Source of the DNA: Glutamicibacter halophytocola
GTDB taxonomy: Bacteria; Actinomycetota; Actinomycetes; Actinomycetales; Micrococcaceae
Length of the DNA stretch: 64,000 bases
Assembly: GCF_001302565.1 (NCBI RefSeq)
Contig: NZ_CP012750.1
Coordinates: forward strand, 1,116,001-1,180,000
Reading direction: 5' to 3'
The position numbers and the translations under genes were made by a program. The first letter of the stretch is position 1, and every line of letters begins with the position of its first letter. Below the pieces are notes generated by a model. It did no database searches. It was not told the DNA's origin and saw nothing but the letters and a program-made list of their open reading frames with translations. Positions 1-9,210 of this stretch are shown piece after piece.

Positions 1-1
1 A

Positions 2-874
2 CGGCTGATCAACTCTGCTCCGTCCTTGTCTGCACAGCGTGGCGACAAGCATGAGGCCATTGTTGACCAAATCGTTCCGGGCCGGGCCGAGCCCCTGCTG
101 AAGGTGAGCAACCTGACCAAGGTCTATGACATCCGCAAGGGCTTCGGCAAGAAGGACAAGTTCACCGCGGTGGACAACGTATCCTTCGAAATTCCGAAGG
201 GCACCACGACGGCAGTGGTGGGCGAATCCGGTTCCGGAAAGTCCACCATCGCCCAGATGGTGCTGAATCTCTTGGACAAGACCGAGGGTGAGATCGTCTT
301 CGACGGCGAACAGATCGGGAATTTGAGCGAAAAGAAATTGTTCAAGTACCGTCGCCGCGTGCAGCCGATCTTCCAGGATCCTTATGGTTCGCTAGATCCG
401 ATGTATTCTATTTATCGAACGATCGAGGAGCCTCTGCGAATCCACGGGATTGGCAACAGCGCGTCGCGCCAGAAGAAGGTCAAGGAACTGCTGGAGCAGG
501 TATCCATGCCGGCTTCGACCATGCACAGATTCCCGAATGAGCTCTCCGGTGGCCAGCGCCAGCGTATTGCCATCGCCCGTGCACTGGCTTTGCAGCCTGA
601 GATGATCGTCTGCGACGAGGCAGTATCTGCGTTGGACGTCTTGGTCCAGGCGCAGGTCCTGGAGCTTCTGGATGAACTGCAGCGGGATATGGGACTGACC
701 TACCTGTTCATCACCCATGACCTGGCAGTAGTTCGCCAGATCGCGGACAATGTCTGCGTGATGGAACATGGAAAGATCGTCGAGCAGGGAACTGCCGACG
801 AGATTTTCAATGCTCCCAAGAGCGAATACACCCGCAACCTGCTGGGTGCGATTCCAGGTGCTTCCCTGATCTAG
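2..874 (+). CDS. Oligopeptide ABC transporter ATP-binding protein, 5'-truncated by window edge
   Basis: This is an OppF/DppF-type ATPase that powers peptide import at the inner face of the membrane. The Walker A motif GESGSGKST, the signature LSGGQRQR and a Walker B followed by DEAVSALD are all visible. The frame is open from base 2, and the first residues (RLINSAPSLSAQR) look like the end of an upstream OppD domain, as in the linker of the double ATPase at 5893-7590. I therefore infer that this is the C-terminal half of a fused DppD-DppF protein whose N-terminal half lies outside the window. A TTG at 26 could be called as a start but has no good ribosome binding site. A strong terminator follows, so it closes a transcript of its own. 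Confidence 0.85.
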   Translation, partial: RLINSAPSLSAQRGDKHEAIVDQIVPGRAEPLLKVSNLTKVYDIRKGFGKKDKFTAVDNVSFEIPKGTTTAVVGESGSGKSTIAQMVLNLLDKTEGEIVFDGEQIGNLSEKKLFKYRRRVQPIFQDPYGSLDPMYSIYRTIEEPLRIHGIGNSASRQKKVKELLEQVSMPASTMHRFPNELSGGQRQRIAIARALALQPEMIVCDEAVSALDVLVQAQVLELLDELQRDMGLTYLFITHDLAVVRQIADNVCVMEHGKIVEQGTADEIFNAPKSEYTRNLLGAIPGASLI

Positions 875-897
875 CCAGATTCACAGAACGCCTTGAT

Positions 898-940
898 GGG
901 CCGTCGAAACCGGAAGGTTTCGACGGCCCATTTTCGTTTT
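898..940 (+). terminator. Rho-independent terminator after first peptide ABC cluster
   Basis: A perfect 14-bp inverted repeat (898-911 and 916-929) with a GGAA tetraloop is followed by ATTTTCGTTTT. It sits 23 bp after the ATPase stop codon and separates the two peptide transporter clusters. Confidence 0.92.
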
Positions 941-1012
941 CGGGAACTTCAGGCTTCGTCATATTCAACGAATATTTCAGATTTTTTCAAACTGAAGCAA
1001 ACGTTGCAAAAC

Positions 1013-1021
1013 TGTTATAAA
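1013..1021 (+). promoter_or_regulatory. Candidate extended -10 promoter for the second peptide ABC cluster
   Basis: TG-T-TATAAA is a good extended -10 element in the 439-bp gap between the terminator and the lipoprotein gene. The -35 is weak (CTGAAG, 18 bp upstream). If real, it gives a leader of about 285 nt. A small inverted repeat, ATATTC-AAC-GAATAT at 961-975, lies just upstream and could be an operator. I see nothing else I can name in 875-1313; the short open frames there are not convincing. Confidence 0.35.
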
Positions 1022-1313
1022 ACCATCCTTGAAACATAGTCGTAACGCACGCGTTCTGATTGATTTTTCCCAATCTGAAAGAAACCCTTGAAATCTCGCG
1101 GATGTGGCGCGCGTCGCATCAACTCGTCGGTAACAAGCTCGTTGCAAATGGCTCTCAAGAACAGTTCAAGCGGGGAGATGTGAAACGAGTCTTTCTCTAT
1201 CCAAGCCAGAAAATTCGGGTTAGTGTATTCCTCAATGGATCGGTCATGTGATTTGGTCCACAAGGAATCACACCGATTCACAACTCGTATCATCACGATC
1301 TCAAGGAGGCGAA

Positions 1314-3116
1314 ATGCGGTTTCAGCGCGTTTCGAAAGCAGTAGTTGCGGGCGCTGCCCTGGCATTGGCACTGTCTGCATGTGCCCCAGGTGGAAGCAAT
1401 TCCGACAGCAATACTTCGCAAAGTGAAGGATCGGGCAACGGTTCAGCTGAAGCAGTCAACAGCGGCAAGGCTGATCTCGGCGATGTCACCACCAAGGACG
1501 GCACCATCAACGTGACCGTTGGCGCACCGGAGTTCATCAGCTACAACGGCTTCACTCCAAACACCTACTCCACTTACAACTCGTCCATTGTGGACCGCAT
1601 GTTCGCTGGCTTTAGCTACTTCGGCACCGATGGCACGCTGTACCAGAACGAAGCCCTGGGCAGCTACGAAAAGGTCAGCGAAGACCCACTGACGATCAAG
1701 TACACGATCAATGAGGACGCCAAGTGGTCGGACGGAACACCAATCACCGTCGCAGACTCGGTTCTGGCATGGGCAGTACAGAATCTGAACCTCAACGAAG
1801 GTTCCAAGGACAAGCCGCTGTTCAACTCCGTATCAGTTGACTTGGGTGACACCGTTCCAGAGGGCCCACAGGGCGATTGGGATGGCAAGGAATTCACAGT
1901 TGAGTTTGCTGAGTCGGACCCGGACTGGGCGCTGCAGTCATGGATGCTCCAGCCCGCTCACGTTGTCGCCACGGAAGGCGGCCTGAGCACGGAGGAATTC
2001 GTCAAGGCTGTACGCGACGGCGATTCTGACAAGCTGAAGAAGGCAGCGAAGTTCTGGAACGAAGGCTGGGTGACTGATCCGGGCAAGCTTCCAGATGAGA
2101 AGATCAGCCCAGTTTCTGGCCCCTACAAGTTGGGTAGCTGGAAGGCCGGAGAATCGGTGACTTTGGTAGCCAATGAAAACTACTATGGCACCCCTCCTGC
2201 AACAAAGGAATTGACTTTCCGATTCCTCGAAGATGCAGGCATGGTACAGGCATTGCAGAACAAGGACGTTGACGTCATTAACCCGCAGCCAACGGTTGAT
2301 ACCTTGGCCCAGCTGGAGAATTTGGGTTCGGCCATCAACATCCAAAAGGGTGACACCCTGACCTGGGAACACCTGGACTTCAACTTCGCCGAAGGCAACG
2401 CCATGACCAATCTGGAACTACGCAAGGCCTTCGCCATGTGTGTTCCACGCCAGCAGATCGTTGACAACCTGATTAAGCCGCTGAACCCGGACGCCATCGT
2501 GATGAACGCTCGCGAAGTCTTCCCGTTCCAGGATAACTACCAGGAAGTAGTTGATTCGGCCTATGACGGACGTTACGATCAGGTCGACATCGAAGGCGCC
2601 AAAAAGATCCTCGAAGAGCAAGATGCCGTCGGCACCGAGATCCGCATTGGCTACTCGGCACCGAACGAGCGCCGCGCCAACGAAGTCGCCGCCATCAAGT
2701 CCTCTTGCGACGAAGCTGGATTCAAGATCTCCGATGAAGGCTCCGCTGACTTCTTCTCGCCTAACGGCGCTCAGGATCGAGGCGACTACGAAGTAGCACT
2801 GTTCGCATGGGCTGGTTCGGGACAGATCAGCTCCGGCGAGAACATCTACGCAACGGGTAAGCCGCAGAACTTCGGCAAGTACTCGAACAAGGAAGTAGAC
2901 GCAGCCTGGGACACCTTGACTAATTCGCTGGATCCAGCGGTCCACGCAGAGCAGACCAAGAAGATCGAGAAGCTGCTGTGGGATGACCTCTTTGGCATTC
3001 CAGTCTTCGCGCACCCTGGGCTGAGCGCTTCGGGTTCAGATATTCAAAATGTCCGCCATACCGCAACGCAGGACCAGATCGTCTGGAACGCGGAGCAGTG
3101 GGCACGTGCCGAGTAA
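1314..3116 (+). CDS. Peptide ABC transporter substrate-binding lipoprotein (family 5)
   Basis: This is an extracytoplasmic binding protein (about 600 residues) of the SBP_bac_5/DppA-OppA type. It opens with a lipoprotein signal peptide (MRFQRVSK, hydrophobic core, lipobox LSAC) and a Ser/Gly/Asn-rich linker. The body has the family features: an N-terminal block with DGTLYQNEALGSYE, a following WSDGTPIT stretch, and the NLELRKAF motif in the middle. The start is set by AAGGAGG at 1303-1309, five bases before the ATG. A longer frame from 1248 would put 22 odd residues before the signal peptide. It is the first gene of the cluster ending at 7590, and it should deliver oligopeptides to the permeases that follow. 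Confidence 0.93.
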   Translation: MRFQRVSKAVVAGAALALALSACAPGGSNSDSNTSQSEGSGNGSAEAVNSGKADLGDVTTKDGTINVTVGAPEFISYNGFTPNTYSTYNSSIVDRMFAGFSYFGTDGTLYQNEALGSYEKVSEDPLTIKYTINEDAKWSDGTPITVADSVLAWAVQNLNLNEGSKDKPLFNSVSVDLGDTVPEGPQGDWDGKEFTVEFAESDPDWALQSWMLQPAHVVATEGGLSTEEFVKAVRDGDSDKLKKAAKFWNEGWVTDPGKLPDEKISPVSGPYKLGSWKAGESVTLVANENYYGTPPATKELTFRFLEDAGMVQALQNKDVDVINPQPTVDTLAQLENLGSAINIQKGDTLTWEHLDFNFAEGNAMTNLELRKAFAMCVPRQQIVDNLIKPLNPDAIVMNAREVFPFQDNYQEVVDSAYDGRYDQVDIEGAKKILEEQDAVGTEIRIGYSAPNERRANEVAAIKSSCDEAGFKISDEGSADFFSPNGAQDRGDYEVALFAWAGSGQISSGENIYATGKPQNFGKYSNKEVDAAWDTLTNSLDPAVHAEQTKKIEKLLWDDLFGIPVFAHPGLSASGSDIQNVRHTATQDQIVWNAEQWARAE

Positions 3117-3157
3117 TCGCCCCTAGGCGAAAAGTTGCTCAACGTGAGTGATCACTT

Positions 3158-3186
3158 GCGGGGCCCGATCAAGAGTCGGGCCCCGC
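3158..3186 (+). terminator. GC-rich hairpin between binding protein and permease genes (probable attenuator)
   Basis: A perfect 11-bp stem (3158-3168 and 3176-3186) with a 7-nt loop and no T-run after it. Such a hairpin can stabilise or partly terminate the binding-protein message, so that the lipoprotein is made in excess of the membrane subunits. The role is inference. Confidence 0.6.
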
Positions 3187-3256
3187 AGTGTGTTCATTGG
3201 CCCCGAATCTACAGGGTCTGCTCGCAACCGTGAGATGAAAGTAGGACATAAGAACC

Positions 3257-4774
3257 GTGTGGAAATTTATTGCTAAGAGACTGGGATCGGCACTCGCCGT
3301 GCTGTTAGCTGCCTCGCTCTTGCTTTACGTGTTGGTGATCAATGCTGGCGACCCGCTCAAGGACCTTCGCGAAAGTAACGCGGATAACCGAGAGTACCTG
3401 ATGGCCCAGCGCACCCAGTATATGAACCTGGATCAACCGTGGTACGGGCGGTATTGGGATTGGCTGACCGGTGTGAGCAAGTGCTTCATCGGCCAATGCG
3501 ACCTCGGCCAGAACATCAACGGTGTTGAAGTTTCCGGATTGCTTGCCAACGCGGCATCTTCCACATTGCGCCTCGTGGTGCTGGCGACCGTCATTGCAGC
3601 GATCCTGGGTATTGCCATTGGTGTGCTCACCGCGATCCGCCAGTATTCGGGCCTGGATTACCTGATCACGTTCATGACCTTCCTGTTTTTCTCGCTCCCG
3701 GTTTTCTGGGCAGCAGTATTGCTCAAGGAATACCTTGCAATTAGCTACAACGACTGGTTGGCTGATCCGCAGATATCGGTGGGGACGTCCATCGTTGTTG
3801 GCCTCGTTATTGCTGTGCTCCTTCAAATGTTCCTTGGCGGTTCGGCCAAGCGCCGCCTGCTGACCTTTGTTATCGCTGCCGTCTTCATCCCGCTTCTTTT
3901 GCAGTACAGCGTATGGCTGAACTTCTATCGTTTCCCGCAAATGGGCCCGGCGGTGATCGTCATACTGACCGCTTTGGTCGCCTTGAGCGCCACCGCCATG
4001 AGCGTTGGCCTGAAGGAAAAGAGAGTGCTTTATCCGGCACTGATTTCCGTCGCCCTGGTCTTGGCCGCGTATTACGCAACGTTCTGGATGCTCGCGACCC
4101 CGAACGCCTGGGTGCTATTGATCGGCTTGATCCTCGCTGTGGTCATCCCCGGCGCGGTTGGGCGGTTCATGGGAGGCCGCCTGCGCAAGGCCGCCATGAC
4201 GGTATCCATCCTCACCGCAGTCGTCGGTGCAATGCTGACCGTAATGGACCACTTGTTCAGGGCATGGCCTGGATTCCTTGATCTCAAGGGACGCCCGATC
4301 GCCACGATTGGCTCTTCGACCGCAAACTTTGAGGGCGGCTTCTGGGATCACTTCCTGGACAATGCCACCCAGCTGTTAATGCCGACTATCATCTTGGCCG
4401 TCATTTCCCTGGCCAGCTACTCCCGCTACACACGTTCCTCGATGCTCGAAGTGCAGCGCCAGGACTACATTCGTACGGCTCGCTCCAAGGGACTGTCCGA
4501 ACGCACCGTGATTTTCCGTCACGCTTTCCGAAACGCGATGATTCCCATCGCCACCATCGCCGCCTTCGACTTCGCCGGCCTGATTGGCGGTGCGGTCATC
4601 ACCGAACGCGTCTTCGGGTGGAAAGGCATGGGCGAAATGTTCTCAACCGGTCTGGACCATGTCGACCCGGCGCCGGTGATGGCGTTCTTCCTCGTGACCG
4701 GCAGTGCTGCAATTCTGTTCAATCTGCTGGCGGATATCGTATACGCCATGCTTGACCCGCGTATCCGCGTTTAG
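3257..4774 (+). CDS. Peptide ABC transporter permease, DppB type, unusually long
   Basis: This is the membrane subunit of the peptide importer. It has the DppB layout: an N-terminal helix (MWKFIAKRLGSALAVLL), a long outer loop, and a C-terminal module with the EAA-type loop (EVQRQDYIRTARSKGLSE, RHAFRNAMIP). At 505 residues it is about 170 longer than typical DppB proteins of roughly 310-340. The extra length lies between the third helix and the EAA module, at about residues 165-335, and reads as five or six added hydrophobic segments. The start is GTG at 3257, with AGGA about 10 bases upstream. A gap of 51 bases leads to the partner permease. Confidence 0.9.
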   Translation: MWKFIAKRLGSALAVLLAASLLLYVLVINAGDPLKDLRESNADNREYLMAQRTQYMNLDQPWYGRYWDWLTGVSKCFIGQCDLGQNINGVEVSGLLANAASSTLRLVVLATVIAAILGIAIGVLTAIRQYSGLDYLITFMTFLFFSLPVFWAAVLLKEYLAISYNDWLADPQISVGTSIVVGLVIAVLLQMFLGGSAKRRLLTFVIAAVFIPLLLQYSVWLNFYRFPQMGPAVIVILTALVALSATAMSVGLKEKRVLYPALISVALVLAAYYATFWMLATPNAWVLLIGLILAVVIPGAVGRFMGGRLRKAAMTVSILTAVVGAMLTVMDHLFRAWPGFLDLKGRPIATIGSSTANFEGGFWDHFLDNATQLLMPTIILAVISLASYSRYTRSSMLEVQRQDYIRTARSKGLSERTVIFRHAFRNAMIPIATIAAFDFAGLIGGAVITERVFGWKGMGEMFSTGLDHVDPAPVMAFFLVTGSAAILFNLLADIVYAMLDPRIRV

Positions 4775-4825
4775 GAGGCATGAAGCAATGCAAAACATTC
4801 ATGTCTGCAACCCTAAGGAATATCG

Positions 4826-5896
4826 ATGAGCACCACGAACAAAAATCCCAATGAGCAACTACCGGAGAACCTGACCTCGGTCGCCGAGGTGGAAGATGCC
4901 AAGCTGGCTCGGGCAGACGAGACCTCCAAGAGCCAGGGCCGCATCGTTCTTGAACGATTCATGGGCCACAAGCCGGCGATGGTGTCAGCCGTCATTCTGG
5001 TCTTCATTACCATCTTTGCCTTCAGCTCCATCGGTTGGGGCCCCCTGCCGGGTTGGTGGCATCAGTCCTTCTATGAAGCCGGACTCGTCGTCAACGGCGG
5101 CAAGCCGACCATGAGCCTGGTTCCAACCTGGCTTGGGGGAGAAGGCATTCGATGGGGTGAGCACCCCTTTGGCCAAGACTCCGTGGGCAAGGACTATTTT
5201 GCCCTCGTTATGAACGGCACTCAGAAGTCCATCATCATCGGTGTTGTCGTGGGCGTGGTGTCAACCGTGCTGGGCACGATTATCGGTGCTGTGGCAGGCT
5301 ACTTCCGTGGCTGGGTCGACGAAGTTCTAATGCGCATCACCGACCTGTTTATCGTGATCCCGCTGCTGGTGCTTGCCGCAGTGCTGGGAAAGATTGCCGG
5401 CGCTTCCACTGGATCGATCATCACGCTGGCTCTGGTCCTTGGACTGGTGACGTGGACCGGTTTGGCTCGTCTGGTGCGTGGTGAAATCCTCAGCCTGCGC
5501 GAACGCGAGTATGTCGCTGCTGCACAGGCCATGGGCTCAAAAACCAGCCGCGTCATCTTCAAGCACCTAATTCCAAACACCATGGGCGTGATCGTGGTCA
5601 ACGCGACCTTTGCCATTGCCGGCGCCATCCTTCTCGAATCCTCGCTGTCCTACCTCGGCTTCGGGGTCAAGGCTCCAGAGTCCTCCCTAGGCTTGCTGAT
5701 TAGCCAGTACCAGAACGCCTTTACCACTCGTCCATGGCTGTTCTGGTGGCCGGGCATGATCATTGTGATGATCGCCTTGGCCGTCAACTTCCTCGGCGAT
5801 GGCCTGCGCGATGCCTTTGACCCTCGTCAGCTGGGCAAGAAGCGTCGCCGTCGCGCCGGATTATTTGCCCTGCCAACTCGCAAGGAGAAGCCATGA
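4826..5896 (+). CDS. Peptide ABC transporter permease, DppC type
   Basis: This is the second membrane subunit, 356 residues. It has a cytoplasmic N-terminal tail of about 45 residues, the OppC_N helix (PAMVSAVILVFITIFAF), a periplasmic loop ending in HPFGQDSVGKDYF, and the EAA loop (EREYVAAAQAMGSKTSRVIFKHLIPN). The C-terminus runs GDGLRDAFDPR, a hallmark of DppC. The ATG follows TAAGGA by six bases. The stop overlaps the next start (ATGA), so translation is coupled to the ATPase gene. Confidence 0.93.
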   Translation: MSTTNKNPNEQLPENLTSVAEVEDAKLARADETSKSQGRIVLERFMGHKPAMVSAVILVFITIFAFSSIGWGPLPGWWHQSFYEAGLVVNGGKPTMSLVPTWLGGEGIRWGEHPFGQDSVGKDYFALVMNGTQKSIIIGVVVGVVSTVLGTIIGAVAGYFRGWVDEVLMRITDLFIVIPLLVLAAVLGKIAGASTGSIITLALVLGLVTWTGLARLVRGEILSLREREYVAAAQAMGSKTSRVIFKHLIPNTMGVIVVNATFAIAGAILLESSLSYLGFGVKAPESSLGLLISQYQNAFTTRPWLFWWPGMIIVMIALAVNFLGDGLRDAFDPRQLGKKRRRRAGLFALPTRKEKP

Positions 5897-7590
5897 GCCA
5901 CGTAGCACCAACTGAAAACCAGGGCTCAGAAGGCTACGCACTGAGCTTCGAAAACCTCAACGTCACCTTTGAAACTTCCGGTCCCGATGTTCACGCGGTC
6001 AAGGGCCTGTCCTTGACAGTGCGTCCCGGCCAGGTGGTCGCATTGGTCGGCGAGTCCGGTTCCGGCAAGTCCGTGACCTCCACGGCCGCAATGGGGCTGC
6101 TGCCTGATAATGCAACCATCGCAGGCTCCGCCAAGGTCGGAAACATCAACGTGGTCGGCCTGGATGAGGGCAAGATCCGCAAGATGCGCGCCACCGACAT
6201 CGCGATGGTGTTCCAGGAACCGATGACGGCGCTGAACCCGGTATTGACCATTGAACGCCAGCTAACCGAGGCCTTGGAACTCCATGACATTGCCTACGGC
6301 AAAGAAGCCACCGACCGGGCTATCGAGCTCCTGGATATGGTAGGCATTCCCGAACCAGCCAAGCGGATCAAGCAGTATCCGCACCAGTTCTCCGGCGGCC
6401 AGCGCCAGCGCATCGTGATTGCCATGGCCATCTCCTGTGATCCCAAGGTGATCATTGCTGATGAGCCCACTACCGCACTGGACGTAACAGTGCAGGCCGA
6501 GATCCTAGATCTGCTTCGTGAATTGAAGGACCGGCTGAATACAGGGATCCTGTTGATCACCCACAATATGGGTGTAGTTGCTGACATGGCCGATGAAGTC
6601 GCCGTGATGTTCCAGGGCAACCTGGTGGAGACCGGGACTGTGGACCAGGTCTTGTTACACCCGCGGCATGAATACACACAGCGGCTTCTGGCTGCCGTAC
6701 CGCGTCTATCGGCTCCCATCGATATCGCCGAGCATGCTCCGCACAGCACGGCGACGGCACCGGCCGGACGTGAACTGGTGCTGGAAGCCAAGAACCTGGT
6801 GCTGGAATATGACATGCGCGGAACAGTTTTCCGCGCCGTGGAGAACGTGAGCTTTGATGTTGCCAAGGGCGAAGTTCTGGGCATCGTGGGAGAATCCGGA
6901 TCCGGCAAGTCGACCATCGCCAAGGCTGTACTCGGCCTGTTGCCGGTGGCTGAAGGGACTTTGGCGGTCAAGGGGCAGAACCTCCCTAAGTTGTCTACTA
7001 GGCAGGCGCGCGCAGTGCGCAAGCAGATCGGCGTTATCTTCCAGGACCCCGCTGCTTCGCTCAACCCCCGCTTCCCGATTGGCGAATGCATCACCGAGCC
7101 AATGGTGGTGCACAAGGTGGGAACTAAGGCATCTCGCATCAAGCGTGCCGAGGAATTGCTCGATGCGGTTAAGCTGCCTCGCAACGTCATCAATCGCTAC
7201 CCGCACGAACTTTCCGGGGGCCAGCGTCAGCGCGTGTGCATTGCCCGCGCGTTGACCTTGAATCCAGAATTGCTGATTGCCGACGAGCCAACCAGCGCGC
7301 TGGATGTTTCGGTACAGGCATTGGTGCTGGAAATGCTCCAGGATCTGCAACGGGACTTTAATTTTGCTTGCCTGTTTGTCAGCCACGACTTGGCCGTGGT
7401 GGACATGCTGGCTGATGCCATTGTCGTGATGCAATCTGGAAAGGCCGTGGAACAGGGAATGGTTGAGACCGTCCTCCATGCGCCATCCCATGACTACACC
7501 AAGCGATTGCTTGCCGCCGCTCCGGTGCCTGATCCACATATACAGGCTGAACGCCGCGCGGCATGGCGCTTGCTGAATAACAGCAAGTAA
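5893..7590 (+). CDS. Fused double ATPase (DppD-DppF) of peptide ABC transporter
   Basis: This protein of 565 residues carries two complete ABC domains. Each has a Walker A (GESGSGKSV near residue 54, GESGSGKST near 334), an SGGQRQR signature and a Walker B with DEPT(T/S)ALD. The OppD_F tail (HEYTQRLLAAVP) follows the first domain, and a second copy (HDYTKRLLAAAPVPDP) ends the protein. One gene thus supplies both nucleotide-binding domains usually made by two. With 1314-5896 it forms a complete importer, and a terminator follows it directly. Confidence 0.94.
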   Translation: MSHVAPTENQGSEGYALSFENLNVTFETSGPDVHAVKGLSLTVRPGQVVALVGESGSGKSVTSTAAMGLLPDNATIAGSAKVGNINVVGLDEGKIRKMRATDIAMVFQEPMTALNPVLTIERQLTEALELHDIAYGKEATDRAIELLDMVGIPEPAKRIKQYPHQFSGGQRQRIVIAMAISCDPKVIIADEPTTALDVTVQAEILDLLRELKDRLNTGILLITHNMGVVADMADEVAVMFQGNLVETGTVDQVLLHPRHEYTQRLLAAVPRLSAPIDIAEHAPHSTATAPAGRELVLEAKNLVLEYDMRGTVFRAVENVSFDVAKGEVLGIVGESGSGKSTIAKAVLGLLPVAEGTLAVKGQNLPKLSTRQARAVRKQIGVIFQDPAASLNPRFPIGECITEPMVVHKVGTKASRIKRAEELLDAVKLPRNVINRYPHELSGGQRQRVCIARALTLNPELLIADEPTSALDVSVQALVLEMLQDLQRDFNFACLFVSHDLAVVDMLADAIVVMQSGKAVEQGMVETVLHAPSHDYTKRLLAAAPVPDPHIQAERRAAWRLLNNSK

Positions 7591-7604
7591 CTACGTGCAT
7601 GCAA

Positions 7605-7643
7605 GCAAGGAGCCGGGATTATTTCTGGCTCCTTGCCTGTTTT
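7605..7643 (+). terminator. Rho-independent terminator after peptide ABC operon
   Basis: A 10-bp stem (7605-7614 and 7627-7636) is followed by CTGTTTTTTG. It lies 14 bp after the double ATPase stop codon. Confidence 0.9.
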
Positions 7644-7688
7644 TTGAGTAGTTTTGCCTTGGACCGCACTGACTCTCCGGGAGATTTT

Positions 7689-7883
7689 ATGGATTTAGCT
7701 TCCATTTTCATCGTCGCAGCGTTGATTGTGCTGTGCGCGTTTCCTTTTATCATCGGCGCATTCAGGGGACTCGATCGAAAGGCCGACGAGTTGGAAAGCC
7801 GTGACCCGGAAACGTCGAAAGCATTGCGCAAAGCACGTGAAGACATTGACCGCGGCAAGGGGTATTACGGACCTCGGCAATAA
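7689..7883 (+). CDS. Small single-helix membrane protein, unknown function
   Basis: A 64-residue protein with one N-terminal transmembrane helix (IFIVAALIVLCAFPFIIGAF) and a charged tail (KADELESRDPETSKALRKAREDIDRGKGYYG). GGGAG lies five bases before the ATG at 7689; the longer frame from 7599 runs through the terminator stem and is unlikely. It is flanked by terminators on both sides, so it is probably a single-gene unit. I do not recognise a family. Confidence 0.55.
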   Translation: MDLASIFIVAALIVLCAFPFIIGAFRGLDRKADELESRDPETSKALRKAREDIDRGKGYYGPRQ

Positions 7884-7895
7884 TCACGGGTAAAC

Positions 7896-7935
7896 GACCG
7901 CAGGAGCCGGCCCTCATGGGCCAGCTCCTGCGGTC
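7896..7935. terminator. Hairpin between convergent genes
   Basis: A 12-bp perfect stem (7896-7907 and 7924-7935) continues through a one-base mismatch into a 5-bp inner stem with a TCAT loop. It lies between the small membrane protein and the convergent acetyltransferase. There is no T-run, so termination may be partial. Confidence 0.65.
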
Positions 7936-7958
7936 TCAGGCTGAATAGAGCGTAAGTT

Positions 7959-8420
7959 CTAGTCCAGCTGCATTACGTTTTCGGTCACTACTTCGGCACG
8001 GGCGTTTGAGAAGATTTGCTCGGTGCCGATGGTCTTGAATCCGCGGCGTTCCAGGACCTTGATGGATCCCAGATTGTCCTGGACAACGTGTGCCGTCAGC
8101 GGGCGCTTGGTGTACTCGGCCAAGAAGGCATCCACAGCGCTGGTGGTAATTCCCTTGCCCCAGTACTTGGTGGAAGTCCAGAAATTGATCTCTGGGGTTT
8201 CACCGTCAAATACCAAGATGGAACCCACCACGTCGCCTTCGTGCTCGATGGTGCGAACCAGAACGGTCGGATCGTTCAAGATCGAGTTCCAGTGGTGGTC
8301 GAATACCGCGCGGTCGGCTGGGTTACGCGCCTGATAAGCGGCCATGAGGTTCGCCTCGGGTTCTTGCTGGTGAGCGAAGAATGCGTCCAAGTCGGAAGGG
8401 CGGACTTCACGTAGCTGCAC
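7959..8420 (-). CDS. GNAT family N-acetyltransferase
   Basis: A 153-residue GNAT-fold enzyme that should transfer an acyl group from acyl-CoA to an amine. The acetyl-CoA loop YWGKGITTSAVDAF (near residue 83) and the beta-5 region (VVQDNLGSIKVLERRGF) are clear. It resembles the RimJ/RimL-like group, but the substrate cannot be read. The start is GTG at 8420 with AAAGG upstream. It is downstream of and co-oriented with the TetR gene, with 69 bp between them. Confidence 0.8.
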   Translation of the reverse strand: MQLREVRPSDLDAFFAHQQEPEANLMAAYQARNPADRAVFDHHWNSILNDPTVLVRTIEHEGDVVGSILVFDGETPEINFWTSTKYWGKGITTSAVDAFLAEYTKRPLTAHVVQDNLGSIKVLERRGFKTIGTEQIFSNARAEVVTENVMQLD

Positions 8421-8489
8421 GATAAAGGCCTTTCAATCGGGTGGGTCAGCATGCCGGTTTCGGAACGCTGCGGAACAATGGCTTGGGAT

Positions 8490-9107
8490 CTACACTACCG
8501 GGGAAGTCAACGCGGCGAGTGCCATATTCGACAATAGTGGTTTCAAGCCTGATTTTTTGGTTCTGGGCGAGTGCGCCGAGTGAGCGGTTGAGTTGAGCAA
8601 ACCGAAGACTGCGTGGGCCCGGAAACGGTGGGACTGCTTGCTACCGGCCGGATGCAATTTCGCCAGTTCATTGGTCCATAACTCGATGTAGGAGTTCTGG
8701 AGCTTGCGGACCAACAACAATTCGGCTTTCGGCAGCGACTTGAGATCGCGGTCTTGGACCTGCAGGATATCCGGGCGCGAAAGGGAAAAGTCGGTATGGA
8801 AATCAACTAGGCGCGAGAGGACCTCAAGCGGTGACCCACCCGCTTCGCAGGCCTTTTGGCCACCGGCATAGATGTCCTTGGACATGTCAACCAGCAAAGC
8901 GATAAGCACTGCCTGCTTGCCAGCAAAGTGCCGGTAGACCGCTGGACCGGATATGCCGCAGGCCGCGCCGAGGTCTTCCAGGGACACCCCTGCATAGCCG
9001 TGCTGGGCGAAGAGCCTGGTGGCTTCCCTTAACAGAGCATCACGCCGTTCTGCCTTGGCGCGTTCGCGGTCAGTTGGCTCGTTGAGTGGCTGGTACCTGC
9101 TCGCCAT
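8490..9107 (-). CDS. TetR family transcriptional regulator
   Basis: A 205-residue TetR regulator. The helix-turn-helix reads VSLEDLGAACGISGPAVYRHFAGK at residues about 40-65, and the rest is a ligand domain of the larger TetR_C type. AAGGAG at 9117-9122 precedes the clustered codons ATG ATG GTG ATG. I chose the ATG at 9107 (9-base spacing), though GTG at 9110 is equally possible. The gene is divergent from an acyl-CoA dehydrogenase gene, with two inverted repeats between them, so it most likely represses that gene and senses an acyl-CoA. That is inference from context. Confidence 0.85.
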   Translation of the reverse strand: MASRYQPLNEPTDRERAKAERRDALLREATRLFAQHGYAGVSLEDLGAACGISGPAVYRHFAGKQAVLIALLVDMSKDIYAGGQKACEAGGSPLEVLSRLVDFHTDFSLSRPDILQVQDRDLKSLPKAELLLVRKLQNSYIELWTNELAKLHPAGSKQSHRFRAHAVFGLLNSTAHSAHSPRTKKSGLKPLLSNMALAALTSPVV

Positions 9108-9210
9108 CACCATCATCTCCTTACGATTGCCAAGTTGAACTCTGGACAAGTGTGACGGGTGCCACTACTGTCAAAAATGAAGCTGTTTACGCACCAGTAG
9201 GCGGTAATCA

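Noticed and set aside
124-769. Long open frames on the opposite strand of the first ATPase
   Set aside because: They are shadows of a clear ABC ATPase; no ribosome binding site or family features.
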